Assembly (NCBI GenBank): GCA_004335635.1
Contig: QAXH01005665.1
Location: forward strand, 1 to 64,000
Direction of reading: 5' to 3'
DNA: 64,000 nt
Source: Chloromonas sp. AAM2
Lineage: Eukaryota; Chlorophyta; Chlorophyceae; Chlamydomonadales; Chlamydomonadaceae
Both the position numbers and the translations under genes were made by a program. This document shows, one piece after another, positions 48,818-61,200 of the stretch. Position 1 is the first letter of the stretch. Each line of letters starts with the position of its first letter. The notes under the pieces are model-generated. The model was not told the DNA's origin, ran no database searches, and worked only from the letters and a program-made list of their open reading frames with translations.

Positions 48818-50270
48818 AAGAACAGTATGAGTTCTGAACGATTAACTAGAGCGTGTTGCCACAAGCTTGTCATGGGCCATATGCTGAGCTGCATATCTGC
48901 ACACTTGAAATTATTTCCGGACGGCCGATTCTAATATCGAAATCATGCAGTACAACCCTTAACAGGCTTACTATAGTGTAACATATGATCACTTGAGCAG
49001 CGAGCATTCTACAAAAAAGAACTAGTATCATCTGTCCACCATGGTGTGTCGCTGATGTGTGTGTGTCAGACAATAGTTCCTGGCAGTATTACAGACCTAT
49101 TCACACAAACTGTCCCAGAACTGGCAAACTTCTTTTTTTTTGGCTGCGGGTTTTTAGCTTTATTGAGGACTGAATGCAAACTGGACCTTTGCTGCAGCAC
49201 TTCCAGGCATCACATGATCAATCCACTATGCTCACGTTGCGGGTGCATCATGCTCATGCTTTGCTTCGAGGGTTGACATAGGGCTGTCAAGCGGTAGTAG
49301 CTCGTGGTATGCTTGTTTGCCTCAAGATGTGTTTGCCGCCACGTGCCACAGTGGCACTGTAATCGTCAGGTGCGCAGGGCATGAGGATCCGCGGGCAGCA
49401 TGCGCATCGCTCAGAGCCGTGCGTCGCCATTTAATTAACACGGCAGCCTGGCATGTGCGCTCTGTGTATGTCGTGGTGCTCTGGCATTGCTAGTTATCAC
49501 GGGGTCGGATGGAAGACTGCAGGTGATGCAAACAGTGGCAGCTTGAAAATAATCAAGGAATGCACCCGTTATGTTGTACTGAGATCAGGTCTGATACGTT
49601 TGGTTCAGTTACTGCCAGGGCTGTGGTTGGTTGCACTTGTCCACATTGTTGCAAGCTGGGAGAGCAATCTGCTGACCAATATAATGGCACACAGGTGTAG
49701 GTGCTACTGTCCGCAGGCCCTGCATGCACCTATCGACTGCTGCACTTCCTTTCTGCTTTCGGGTCTGTTTTCTGCCTAGCTCAGGGTAAGCCAGGGCGGC
49801 ACACGTCTGTGTCCTGTGACTGCTTCCCTAATTGTTACCATTGTTATTGATGATTACTTGATTATAACCCATGGTGATTGTACTACAACACCAAGAATAT
49901 CATTTCCTAGCTCTCCTGCTTGTCTTGACAACTGGATGGGAGTTAGCACAATCCTCGTATCCTGTGAACTGCCCTGTCGGTGAAGTGTCTCAACGTCAGT
50001 CCATAACAAGGCACAGGTGAAGGCTGCACAGAGTCTAAGTTCATGCCAGGTCTTACAAGGAGGGACGGCACACCAGAAAGCACGTCCACGCAAACGGACC
50101 AATCCTATAATGCAGAAAAGGGTCTTCTGTGGCAAACATTGAGCATCCATTCATTCATTGATTGGCGTAGTAGTAAAGGAGACTTTAGCCCAGTCTGCAA
50201 GGGGCTCTCCTGCTACTCTTGATCCCACCGCGATTGAAGACCGTGCTAGTGCAGGAGAGGGCTCAAGGCG
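48818..50270. other. Intergenic region with repeat fragments
   Basis: No gene is supported. It contains the second copy of a CAGAACTGGCAAAC plus poly-T block (49107-49143, first copy 46992-47025) and a diverged retroposon 3' fragment at about 49757-49835 (CTCAGGGTAAGCCAGGGCGG). Frames of 76-108 codons are present but lack recognisable products. Confidence 0.5.
48977..48981 (+). terminator. Candidate TGTAA poly(A) signal
   Basis: TGTAA occurs 160 bp downstream of the stop of the DUF6737-like gene. Confidence 0.4.
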
Positions 50271-50616
50271 ATGGGACATCAGGTATGGGCCCTGTCCACT
50301 GACACACGTGGGACTTGTGCATTGATGCCTGGCCTCCCTAACAACGCGTGACTGAATTCACTATTCGCTGAATTGAAGGCATACTGAAGCCACATTTGAG
50401 CTGCTGCCCCCGCACATCTTGTGTGCGCAGACGCGGGAGGGTAGGTGGCCACAGCAGCAGTTAAGGCTGTTCAACGAACAGCGAGCGCGTCCAGCGTTCA
50501 TGCTGGCAGAGCCTCGCAAATCCCCAGGCCTCAATGAATTGATCAGCAAACTCAGGGACATGAACAGGCAGGCCATTGACAAAGCAGTGATTGAGCTCAA
50601 GGTCGCAGTGTCGTAG
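50271..50616 (+). CDS. Hypothetical small two-exon gene
   Basis: ATG 50271 with a donor at 50283 (CAG|GTATGG) joins in phase to an acceptor at 50430 (GCGCAG) and an open exon 50431-50616, giving 65 residues. The second exon looks protein-like (amphipathic LNELISKLRDMNRQAIDKAV) but resembles no family I know. It might instead be the last exon of a gene whose upstream exons I cannot see. Confidence 0.3.
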
Positions 50617-51393
50617 TACCATACGCCCATGCCCCGCATGTGCCTTGCCTACCCAGTACACACTGAAAAGGCATGCCAATGCACGTACGTCGCTCTCCAA
50701 AATCATTCTAACCCAGGCTCTGGTCCCAGGGAATCTTCCCGATCCCAGTGGTGCTAGAAGTAGAACAAAAGCCCTGCATGACAGAAGATCAAAGTTTGTC
50801 TGCTAACAACTCTTATCCTCTGTCATAGAGGGCACCTCTACCACCATCAGCAATATCCAATGCAGTTTGAGCAACTCGCTGACATGGTACGCCTCGCTGT
50901 GGGGCCCGGTGTTGATTCGGGAAGGTCCCTGGGAGCAGCGCCTGGCTTAGAAAGACTTGGAGAAAATGCCTTTCCAATGTGCAGGCAAGGCAGGTTGTGC
51001 TACACCATTCATGCAGACAGGTAGGGAGCCGGCTGTGCCATACCATGCAGGCAGGCAGGTATGTCCAGACAGCGAGGCCGAGTGAATGCGAGGCGAGCAT
51101 GGGAGTGTTCAGAATCTCGGCCAGAAACCCAACGACCCACATCGAAGGTTGCCAGCGCTGGAGCGCCAAACGAAGACACTGTGGTTCTCCAATCGGTCTG
51201 GGTTCTTCTGTACCAAGGTGAAGCCCTAGGCCTAACGGTTTTGCACGTGCAGCGTCTGTCCGCGTACCCTCATCGCCTCGGAAGCCTTGCCTCGGATGGC
51301 CTTGCCGCACCGCACGCTGCTCCAGTAAAGGTTTCACTGCGGCAGGTTCGTGAGCTCGACGGTTCATTGAAAACCCCACGAATCGACGCCAAA

Positions 51394-52165
51394 ATGGAGG
51401 ACGCGCCTTTCAGCGGGGCCATGAAGGAGATTCTGTACGAGAACACATTCATTCAAGAGCCAGAAGGCTATGGAGACAATGCCAAGTTCCAGCGGCACAA
51501 GGTGCAGGCCGTGCTCAAACAAGTCTTGAAGGAGCGGATGGAAAAGCAGAAGTACGACCCAGTGAAGGGCGCGCAGATAGCAAAGCAGCTGGCGGATGAT
51601 TTGCGAGAGAAAGTCAAGCTCTTGGGCTATGACCGATACAAGCTGGTGATCCAGGTACGTAGGGTCTTGAAAATCTGGCATGCACGAGATGGGGGCTGGG
51701 GCCTGCAGAGCACATTAGCACTTGCTCATGACGCGCACGTACTGTGCATGTAGTGTGCTTCTCTGCATCATCGTCTTACATGCCAGACCAACGCGCCTGC
51801 AAAGCACTGTGCTGGCGCTGGGAGGCTGCTGGTTCTGCCAGCCCCAAGCGCCAGCAAGCAAGGCATATGCTAACACTTATCGGCACACAGTGTATGCTCT
51901 GCGCTTCTCTGCATGGCCTTGCATTCCAGCTCCATGCGCCTTCAAAGCGCTGTACTGGCCAAGGCATGGCAGTCAACGTACACCACCAGATGACGCTGCA
52001 TCCTACCCATGCACGCAGGCAACAATTGGGCAGAAGACAGGGCAGGCCATGCGAGTGGTCTCTCGCTGCCTGTGGGACACCACAACAGACAACTTTGCTT
52101 CAGAGTATTTTGAGAATGAAAGCCTCTACTGCGTCTGCCAAGTGTACGGTCTGTACTTTGAATAG
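51394..52165 (+). CDS. Tctex1-domain dynein light chain (Tctex2-type)
   Basis: Exons 51394-51654 and 52019-52165 join in phase 0 to 135 residues. The Tctex1 fold region begins YENTFIQEPEGYGDNAKFQR and has KYDPVKGAQIAKQLADDLRE, LLGYDRYKLVIQ, TIGQKTGQAMRVVSRCLWD, and the terminal 'VCQVYGLYFE' typical of Tctex2-like chains. In Chlamydomonas such chains are LC2 (outer arm) and Tctex2b (inner arm I1). I cannot separate these by eye. The reading frame stays open upstream through 51061, and VRELDGSLKTPRIDAK just before the chosen ATG looks coding, so an upstream exon may extend the N-terminus. Confidence 0.85.
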
Positions 52166-53801
52166 CTCATCATCTCACCTCCACCACATGCATTCAACGA
52201 TTCTCTACTATCCAGCATGATGAGCCCATCCCACCAAACATTGCCTTTGCCCTCTATGTGGACTACTTGCTGTAGAGATAGGCAATGAAGTTCACCTTGC
52301 TGGAGGACAACGGCAGCGCCAGTAGCGAGGTTGGCTAGTGGTTGGCTGTGCAGTAGACAGCATGCTGCAGACTGAAGGGGTCTTGCCATGCGTGTTTGTC
52401 GTGCATGCAAGCTTGACATGGTTGGCTTTATGGACGATTTCATGCAGGCAAGGTTTGAGGCTGGACGCCAAGCAGCTGGCTTGAAAATGTTCAAGGCTTT
52501 GGGACGATCCACGGCCGGCTATTTTTCACTCATGCCCATGCGCACCAGGACCTTGCATGCAGGCCGCATTTGGTGCTGGGCATGGCCTGGGACAAAGCAT
52601 GTCCACAAACTATGGATGATGTTGTGCCAACATGGCCATGACCAAAGCAATGGACTGGTTGTGTATGGCCAGGCTGCGTATGCTTGTGAGCCCCAGGGCT
52701 TAGCCCTTCTGTTCAACGTCATTGCGCATTTGGCTTGGCTCGTATCATGCCTGCTTGCCAAAGTCTAGGCAACGCTTTTAGGCTAGCGACTGGGTGCAGT
52801 CAGTGTTGCAGCTAGATGTCTTGTCTTGTGGGTTCGCTGGCCGAACAATCACAGCCATTGTTGTTTTCTTTGTCTGCAGTCTTGCTATCAACATCAAGGT
52901 GAGGCCAGACCTGCACAGTGCCATCTTTTTTTCCATTTCAATCGCTGAGCTTTTTGCTGTTGTGTGAGGTCACTCACATTGACATCCTGTTTGGACCTGT
53001 AGCACGTGGTTGGAACTTCAGCCACTGTAACTTCCTTGCCATTTGAGGTACGAATTCTCTCCACCTTGTTGTGATGGAACTTGCTGCAAGCAACGTCTGT
53101 CCATGATTCACTAAAGCTACACACACTTCCATCTTATAGCGTGTAAAACGATGCACACACCTGGCAAACTAAACTACAGGCGCCCACGACGCACACTCGC
53201 TGGTGAGCACCTCCCACAACAGGTCCTAAAGCCCGCACCCCCACATTTCAGACACGCACACACGCATGTCTCTGAAAGTCCAACAGCCCTGAAAGACAAC
53301 ATGGCAACAGTCAGTACAGGCTGCCATGTCACACTGTGCAAAGGCATTGTGCGTCCAGCCTAATGATTGTTTATCAGTCCAACCTGTTTGATTAATCTTC
53401 AATGATACAAAAGTTGCTCTTCTGTTTGATTAATCTTCAAGCCAAACTTTGATCTTCAATTATACAAAAGTTGCAGTGGGTCCTGATTCATGGAATGAGC
53501 AGCTCCTGGCAGAAGCAGGTGAGCACTATATGTGAGTCAGAATCGGCTCTCTACTGCGAGATCACTATGTAAGGTCATTTTTTATGTGCCAATACGTATC
53601 ACATGGGGGCAGGGATTCCAGCCCTCCAATACATATCACAGTAGCTGCTCCTGCAGTTTGTCCTGCGATGCTGCCTTAACAGGTCTGCGTCAGCTGGTGG
53701 GTTACAAACTGACCGGCTCTTGGCAGCAGGTAGACTACTGAAATACATGAGCCATATTCGCACGCTGCATCCCTGTGAGAATCACAGGACAAGGACAGTC
53801 G
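52166..53801. other. Intergenic region without a supported gene
   Basis: A 126-codon plus-strand frame (52388-52768) is open, but its product matches nothing I know and has no splice context. The TGTTTGATTAATCTTCAA motif is repeated at 53386 and 53424, near a repeated ATACAAAAGTTGC. Probably the 3' flanks of the convergent Tctex-type and ALG1 genes. Confidence 0.5.
53702..53706 (-). terminator. Candidate ALG1 TGTAA poly(A) signal
   Basis: TTACA on the plus strand reads TGTAA on the minus strand, about 96 bp after the ALG1 stop. Confidence 0.45.
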
Positions 53802-56380
53802 CTAAGGTTTCAACACAGGCCAGGCTACTCTATCCCAATTCTCATCCCATCTGAGGCTCTGCTGCTTCTCAGCCACTCCCCGCTGCAGCCGCTGGAGCAG
53901 CTGGCTGGGCCGCTGCGGGAAGCCAGCGAGGAGTTGCTGCAGCTGCTGCGACAGCTCCTCTGCGTTTGAAAACAGCAGTCCTGTCTGCCCGTCTGTTACC
54001 AGCTCGTGTATGCAGCTGTAGGCTAGGGCGCACACAGGCAGCCCACTGCCAAACATGTCCACTACCTGCGCAATCAGCAATGGCATGCGTGTCAATCACA
54101 TTGCTCAGTAAAGGCCTTGTCCACAGGCACTTGTGGGGGTTGCACATCAAAAGGGATGTCACCAGTGCCGCGTTCTATACTAGCATGTGATAACCTTGCA
54201 TGTCCATAAGCACACATGCAGATTTAATGTAAACAATGCAACATGGACGACGTTTAATTCCAACCGAGAAGCCGTTCGCATTCACCACCCTGATAGCCGT
54301 CCAAATGCTTCCTGTGCAGCCGTGCTTCCGTAACACACCTTCATGGGCAGATCCAGCCCTGATGACGATGCATGCAGACACACGCCCACGTCCGCAGCAC
54401 CCAGCACCAGCGGGTAGTCAGCGGCCTCCAGCCAGAGGGTGCGGAAGGACACGAGGGAGAAACGCATCTGCCTCAGGCGGTCCAGGTACATGGCCTTCTG
54501 CGGGCCCTTGCCTGCAGGCGTCATCATCACTTTGTCGGTACCATCATCAATACGGTAAGTGGCGCATGGCACATCTTGGCATGGGCATGTGCTCCTGCAT
54601 CGGGCATGCACAGCGGTGCATTGCACATATGCAAGGGTATTGTAGGCCAGGGCAGCCAAGATGCCGCAACCAGGAGTCCAAGAGGACCGCAGAAAGGGCG
54701 GTGTGTTGTGGCGATACATCCTGAGGTTGTAGGCCTGACGAGTCTTCTTTAACTTCGTCATGAACATCTTCAACTGATCCCCTTGCCCACGCCACCCTCA
54801 CCCACATCATTCATCTCATACTCGTACCATTGCTCAACCGCCATTCATTTCCCACCTCACTCACACTCTCACACCTCGTCCTTCCTGAACATCTTGAGCT
54901 GATACATGTGCCCACCCCGCCCTATCCCACATCCCCACACTGGTTCTGCTCACCGGTGATCAGAAACAGCACCTGTGGCAGCCCTGCCCGATCAGCCGCC
55001 GCTGCCCTATCATACAGTTCAGCAGCAGCCAGCAGCACTCCAAAATCCTCATCCGGCGTCCAACTGGTGCTGCTGATGACCACAGCAGGCCGTTGGAAAC
55101 GGTCAGAAACCGCCCCAGAAACGTCCACTGTGCTGATAACCGTTTCAGAGGACAGTGCTGCTGCCGCTGCTGCCGCAATCGCTGCCCTTGCTCCTGCTGC
55201 TGCCGCCCCTGCTGCTGCCCCTGCTACTGCTGCTGGCCCTGCGCCTGCTGCTACCGCTGCTGCTCCGGCTCCTGCTGCTGCTGACCCTGCGGCTGCTTCT
55301 GCTGCTGGTAGTGTTGTTGGGGCGAGCAGGGCACTGCCTGCCTGATCTCGTGCTTGCTGCCAATCAGATAAGAAGTCATGTGATTCAGGATCCGTCAGAG
55401 CAGCATCTAACCGCTGAAACAGCTCGTGTTTGGTTGTAAGGTCGGTGCGACGGAAGAAGGAAGGGGGCCGGTCGTGCAATGCTACGGCATCAATGCCCCA
55501 GTTAGCCTGCCATGGAGAAGTCAAGTGGCCTTATCTTAAAGACACAACAAGAGAACAACAAGACACAACAAGAGAAGGTCAGCTGTTGATGAAAACCTTT
55601 GGACCTGGTCCATCCCTTGGTAGGAGGCTTTGGTAAAGTCATGCCTTCAATTCATGTGCTGATGACATCCATAACTAGGCAAATCATTGCCATGTATTTC
55701 TTGTCGCATTATAATTGCCACATGCAAGTGCAGCTACGATTGGGCTGACTGCACCGTATCCGGTCACAAAACATTGACAGCACCTTGCTTCATTGTAAGT
55801 CGAGTCAATCAGGGTGCTTGATTACACTCACCTTCAGGTCATTCTTCATGGCGTGCGTCACACAAAAGTGGCGGTCACCCTTTCTGCCCCAGAATCTCTC
55901 ATGGCTTTGCGCCAGGCGGACCAGCCAATGCCTGGGCCCTTGAGTCAGGCCAAGGATAGTGTAACCGTAATTGTGCCAGTCCACAACTAGCTGGGCGCCA
56001 TGCCGTCTGGCAGCTAGCCAGCAGATGAAAAGGGTGGGAATGGCTGGTGGGTTTTGCAGAAGGATGCGTTGGGGTCGAGGTAGGCGGACCAACATGAGCC
56101 AAAGCAGCTGTAGCAGCTGTTGCAACACTTTGAAAAGTAACGCCAGTATCCTTGGCAGCCGCTTGATCACTGAAAGGGGCTCATGGATGGTGACCAGGTG
56201 TACGTTGGGAGCGGAGCAGAGCTGCTGCAAGGGAACGGAGCCTGGGTAGGCCAAGACGTAGGCGTTGGTAGATGGTTTTTGACTGAGCGAGAGAGTGTGG
56301 TACTGCATGCGTGGGCTGCGGCCGAAATCGCCGAGTACCACCACCCATGCAACCAACGTGGGTTGATCAGTGGGTGACAT
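53802..56380 (-). CDS. ALG1: ALG1, chitobiosyldiphosphodolichol beta-mannosyltransferase
   Basis: Minus-strand exons 55832-56380, 54954-55506, 54339-54511 and 53802-54065 encode 512 residues. ALG1 adds the first mannose from GDP-mannose to GlcNAc2-PP-dolichol on the cytosolic ER face. The N-terminal half shows [16 protein letters not shown], a hydrophobic segment at about residues 82-100 ([20 protein letters not shown]), [26 protein letters not shown] and [14 protein letters not shown]. The C-terminal half has [51 protein letters not shown] and an E near IHELV as in the GT33 family. An alanine-rich insertion at about residues 240-305 lengthens it over human ALG1 (464 residues). Confidence 0.95.
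55145..55320. repeat. GCN-rich low-complexity tract inside ALG1 exon 2
   Basis: CTGCTGC and GCTGCCGCTGC units dominate this stretch, which on the minus strand encodes an Ala/Gly-rich run of about 60 residues. The reading frame remains open. Confidence 0.85.
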
Positions 56381-58221
56381 GGATAGATCGTGAGATCACG
56401 AGAAAAGGTGTGGCGACATCGGACATCGGCTTTTGCGGATGAGATGGGCTGCGACTGAGTTCACGAGGAGAGTTGGTTAGGGCTTACCTCCGTTTCTTAT
56501 CAAATTGGGATCGAGGGCGCCCCAACGTCCCAATGTCACACCACAGCCCAGGGTTAGATTGAGGAATGCTGAGTCCAGGGCCAGACGGAACTGGGTGCCT
56601 TAGGTGGGTCTGCAGGCGGAGAGAGCTTGCCACTTGTGGATGTGAGACTTGTGGCCCAAACCAGCACCATTTCTCTGCTTTTCATGCAACTCCGCAGTTT
56701 CTGTCAGGCAAGCGCAAGCGCGGCCTTGTTAACACTAGGCCAGATACAGATTACAAGGACCAGGAAGCACGTCCACGCAAGCAGAAGTTGTAGCCTCATG
56801 TTTTGAACGTCATAGTCTTTGATCCTTTGATCTTTGAATTCAACAGGTAGCCTGACTCTCTCGCCGGCCCGAATCACATGCCTTCATCCAGACCCGAGCC
56901 TTCTTTAGTCACGGGACTCCAGAGCGTTTTCTTTGGATCAGTCAGTGTCCTACGGATTCCAGTGATTGCTGCTCTTCCTAAACCCTTTGTGTCATGTACA
57001 TGACCTGACCTGAGCAAGCGCAATTGCCTCGTTCTATGACTTTGCTTTATGAACAAGACTGCAGAGCAGATGGGTATAACTGTTCATCAGTCGCCTGTTT
57101 GGCGATCAGATTTGAAAGCAGACAGGGTTTGGGAATTATTTCACGTCGTGTACAGAAAAGCAGATTTCGAGCAGATTGGTAGAAAAACAATTGCCACAAA
57201 ACCAGATTGATTAAGATGTCCCAAAGCAGACTCGTCAAGAATCCGTGCAGCCAAAGCATCAAGTCAAAAAGTGTGCAAGTTGGGAAACGCGGGTACATGC
57301 ACAGGAGAGCAGACAGAGAGAATTGATTCCAAGAGACCAATCTTTTGGTGGTGGAGGGGCACAGGCTCATATGCCGTGTAACATTTCACACACCATTGAC
57401 TGCTGCCAAGCGGGTAACATGTGTCACATGCCCGTGAACAGTTGGCGAACGGCCCTAGGGGCAAGGTGGAAGGGTTGCGAGTAGTTGGAGCACTAGGGAG
57501 TGAATATCATCATGGCAGCAATCACGTCGCACGTTGCATGAGCGCGCACGCTAATTGCCAAACGTATAACTTAATGTGATGTCGTCCGTGAAAGCTTGAT
57601 GCACGTGCGATGATCATGAAGCGGACCTGCAACCTTCCTATTCAAGTTATCAGCGTAGCAGAAACAGCAAGTATTAGCTGCGCCAAGTGCAGCACGAGTT
57701 ATCGCTTGTACGTCACTGAAGCTGGGCATGTCACACATGTGTGCCAGGGTTCCTCCACACGGTTGTCCAGGGTCCCTTGACGCGGTCCAGAGTTGCTGGA
57801 CTTTGCTGACAGTCGTCCAGGGCTCTTTCCGAGGGCTGTTGCACAAGTAGCACACCTGGAAAGTTGCTGTTGATCTTCACACTGTACGTCAAGTGGCTGG
57901 CTTGCATGCCTCGGGCGCAGAAAAGGGCTGATACCCTTCGCCTTATGCTCTCCACAGTCGTGACCGTGTACAAAGTCGCGTGTATTTGCCGCATGCGCAG
58001 GCTTGCACGCGCAGCCAGTGCTTATATAGGGACTCCAGGCGTGGATTCGTCGAGTCCCTCAAAATGCAAATCCTAGTTGGTTCGAATGTGCGAAAAGCTC
58101 AACGAAACTGCTCTCCACTTGCATTTCAAATCCTTGCTCACATGCGATTGGCACTCCTTGTTTGATATGTGAGCGAGGTTGATTCGTATTTGAGCAAGAG
58201 TCAGTAACGGTTGAGCGTTGT
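56381..58221. other. Intergenic region between ALG1 and OvoA
   Basis: No firm gene. An acceptor-like CTCCGCAG at 56695 opens a lysine/arginine-rich frame ending at a stop at 56791 (FLSGKRKRGLVNTR...). It could be a terminal exon, but I found no matching upstream exon. Blocks at about 57450-57565 resemble 20131-20235, suggesting another dispersed repeat. Confidence 0.45.
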
Positions 58222-61200
58222 TCACTTGCGTTTGAGCACCATCTTGTGCGACACGAGCAGCTGGAACTTGCGAGCATGGTCCGCGATGAGCAGCGGGTGG
58301 CAGGGGTCGGAGGCGAGCAGCTCGAAGTCCAGAGAGGCCAGCAGACTGCACAGCTGATCGAAAGACCTGCGAGCGGGATACAGTGGCCTGGTATGAAGCG
58401 GGCGACACGGCTTTGAAGGGAGGATGGCCTGATACGTGCGCTGTCCCCTGGACTTTCATTCTCCTCTCCGCTCCCACTCACTGTACGCCTATCCCTTTTC
58501 TCGCTGATTACACTGCACCTCTTACTGCCCTGTCCCACTTGTTGCACCTGGCCCTAACGGCCACCACCACCGTGTCCAACACCACCACCTAAAGTCCTCC
58601 GTCCCCCACTCACTGAACACGTGCGCCATCCTTGTACACTCCCCCCAGCCAGTTTGCCCTGTCCGTGTACTCCTCGCTCCAACTGAAGGGGCTAGTCAGC
58701 ACAAGCACACCACCCGGTGCAAGGGCATCGCGTGCCTGCAGACAAACACAAGACATGGTACACTGGTGACACTGCTGCTGCTGCTGCCAAACGTGCAAGC
58801 TATGGTGTTTTCTTGAACTATGTCCCTTTTTCTGCACCACGTCACAATGCATCACTTGCTGCCACTGAGACGTGGTCACAGCACATCAGCTCGGCCACCA
58901 GGAGCTTGTCACGCTCACTCTGCTTCACATCCACAGCCACAGCCGCAGCCACAGCCACAGCCGCAGCCGCAGCTGCAGCCACAGCCACAGCCACAGCCGC
59001 ACCCACAAACATGGTTATGTACAAGGTACACACCCACACACGGTTCTCTCGTACAGGTTTACTTCAAATGATTGCCGCCCCTGCTCCCCGAGCGGTCCTC
59101 CCTTACTTGAAAGGCCATGCAAGAACAAATCCCACCCACCCATCCACCTACATAACCCCCACCTGTTGCAGCACGCGCTGAGGGTCGGGCACTCTGTCCA
59201 GCAGGTTGGCGGCCAACACCGCGTCAAATACACCGTGGTACGAGGCGGGCAGCGAACACGCGTCGCCCTGCGCATATGAACACGTGCATGCGCGAGCAAG
59301 TTAGACAATCGGTCAAACTAATCGCGCACAAGTACAGGTTGAGCACATGCACACACGATCATAAAACGGGTACATGCACACGTGCGCGAACCAGTCATGC
59401 ACCCAGTCGAGACCTGTCTCTTCCATCCTATAGCGTGCAAAAGCGGTCTCACTGTAAACCAACAAACACACGCGCGCGAGCTAGCTCCAAAGCGCTGTCA
59501 ACCGATCGGGTTATACTTCTCGTCAAGCAGCTGCATTCGTAATCTCTCAACGTGTAGTGCGGTTCGCTCACCGTTACAAATGACGTGCGCGATGTGTCAA
59601 TTGAGTCGTCCACAGTCGCGGACAGGCGGGTGGTGATGTCCCCCTCGAGCTTACAGTCGTACTCAAACCGCCTGCAAGAAAAGTGGGCAGATGATCTTGA
59701 TGATGTTGAATGGTCGATCAGACGTGAAGGAGGGAAAGGAAGTGCGAGCGCAGGTAGTGAAGAAAGCTGTTCCTTCTCTTGTCGTCCAATCTAAGCAGCG
59801 GGACCCCTGCATGTCAAAGCAGAGTTAGATTTCTGACGGTCAGTCTAACCTTCACACAGTTGATTCGCTCACCTGTTTTCTTTGAGTTTGCTGGCCACCT
59901 CGATGACTCTGCTGCTCAGGTCAATGCCCACCACATCCTCAAAGTGCCTGGCCAGCTCGAAACACGCCCTGCCCACGCTGCAGCCGAGGTCCAAAACCCT
60001 AGTCGGGCTCCTGCCACACCTGCAAAAAGCAAGACGTCAAAAGTGTTGTAAATGGAAAGAGTAAACTTGTATTGTATAAAGTGTAATGTTCAAAGTAGTT
60101 GAAACGTGGATAAGCTCATACAACTCTGGATCGCAAGATCGCAAAAACAAAGTGCTATAAAACAATAAGAACTGTGTGAAAAATACCGAGTTCTACAGGT
60201 TACATAAAAATGTGGAATGAAAACGATAAATATAAGCAGGTAAAAGCTACACCGACTCGCTCACCGAGTGGCCCATGCCGATGCGTCGTCTGCCAAGCGG
60301 CGGTGGAAGTGCAGGGCCGAGTGCAGCACGCCCGACTCGCCTGCCAGAGCGGCGAAGACCTGGTCGTGCGGGCCGTAGTGTGTGGCCAGCACCTGCAGCA
60401 TGTCGAAATTGCGTTGCAAGGTAAACACACAACTCACTTTTTTGTGGTGATCAGGCAAACATATCACGCGTGTGCGATTAACCGTGATTGTGAGTGATCA
60501 AGCAGAGAGTGGTCTGTAATCGAGCCACGGGGTGCGCCGGCGTGTGAACACACACCCACACACAACTTCTCCCGCACCTCTCTCTCCCTCTCCAATCACT
60601 GACCCTCCAACCAACCCCTGTTATTATTTGATTGTATATATATCACCCATGTATATCACTCGTCGATATATATTTATTAATCTCACCTGTGCCAGCAGAG
60701 CATCGCTCTCGTATAGCACTTGTGTGCTCTTGTTCTTGGCCGCAGTGCTCGCCCTCTCCTCCACCAGTGTGGGCGTGAAGGCACCCCGGCGCTTGCAGCT
60801 GCAGCAGGGCCCGTCCCCGGCGTAGGGAGGGGCGCAGTCCATGCAGCTGAGCTCAACAAACGGAACCTGCATGGAAGGGGAAAAGTACCGTAGTTACTAC
60901 TTACTATCGAGCCAATCTGCATACACGGTAAAACGATTATATGACACGGCAAAAACACGAAAGTACTCGAGGCTACGGAAGCTGCATGCAGGCATATGAA
61001 ATGAAATGAGCCCATGCACATACAAGGTGGAGAATAGGTCATGCTATGGAAGCTGCATAGAAGGTGATGATCAGGTGGGAGGGTAGCTGGCAGCACGTCT
61101 GTGGATACCATCGTCACAACAGTGCTTGCTTCGTTGCCTATGTTTAGCGCTACTGTGCAACCAGGTGGCGGCGGGTAAGGCTATGGAAGCTGCAGGGTGA

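Noticed and set aside
52388..52768. A 126-codon plus-strand frame after the Tctex gene
   Set aside because: No recognisable domain, irregular composition and no splice sites linking it to a gene.
54830..55345. A 171-codon plus-strand frame with Ala-rich end
   Set aside because: Antisense shadow of ALG1 exon 2 and its GCN tract.
58075..58100. GGTTCGAATGTGCG as a possible tRNA T-loop
   Set aside because: No matching acceptor, D-arm or anticodon arm could be found around it.
58717..59279. Plus-strand frames rich in Ala/Thr or Ser/His over CCACAG repeats
   Set aside because: They cover intronic hexanucleotide repeats and antisense of OvoA exons.
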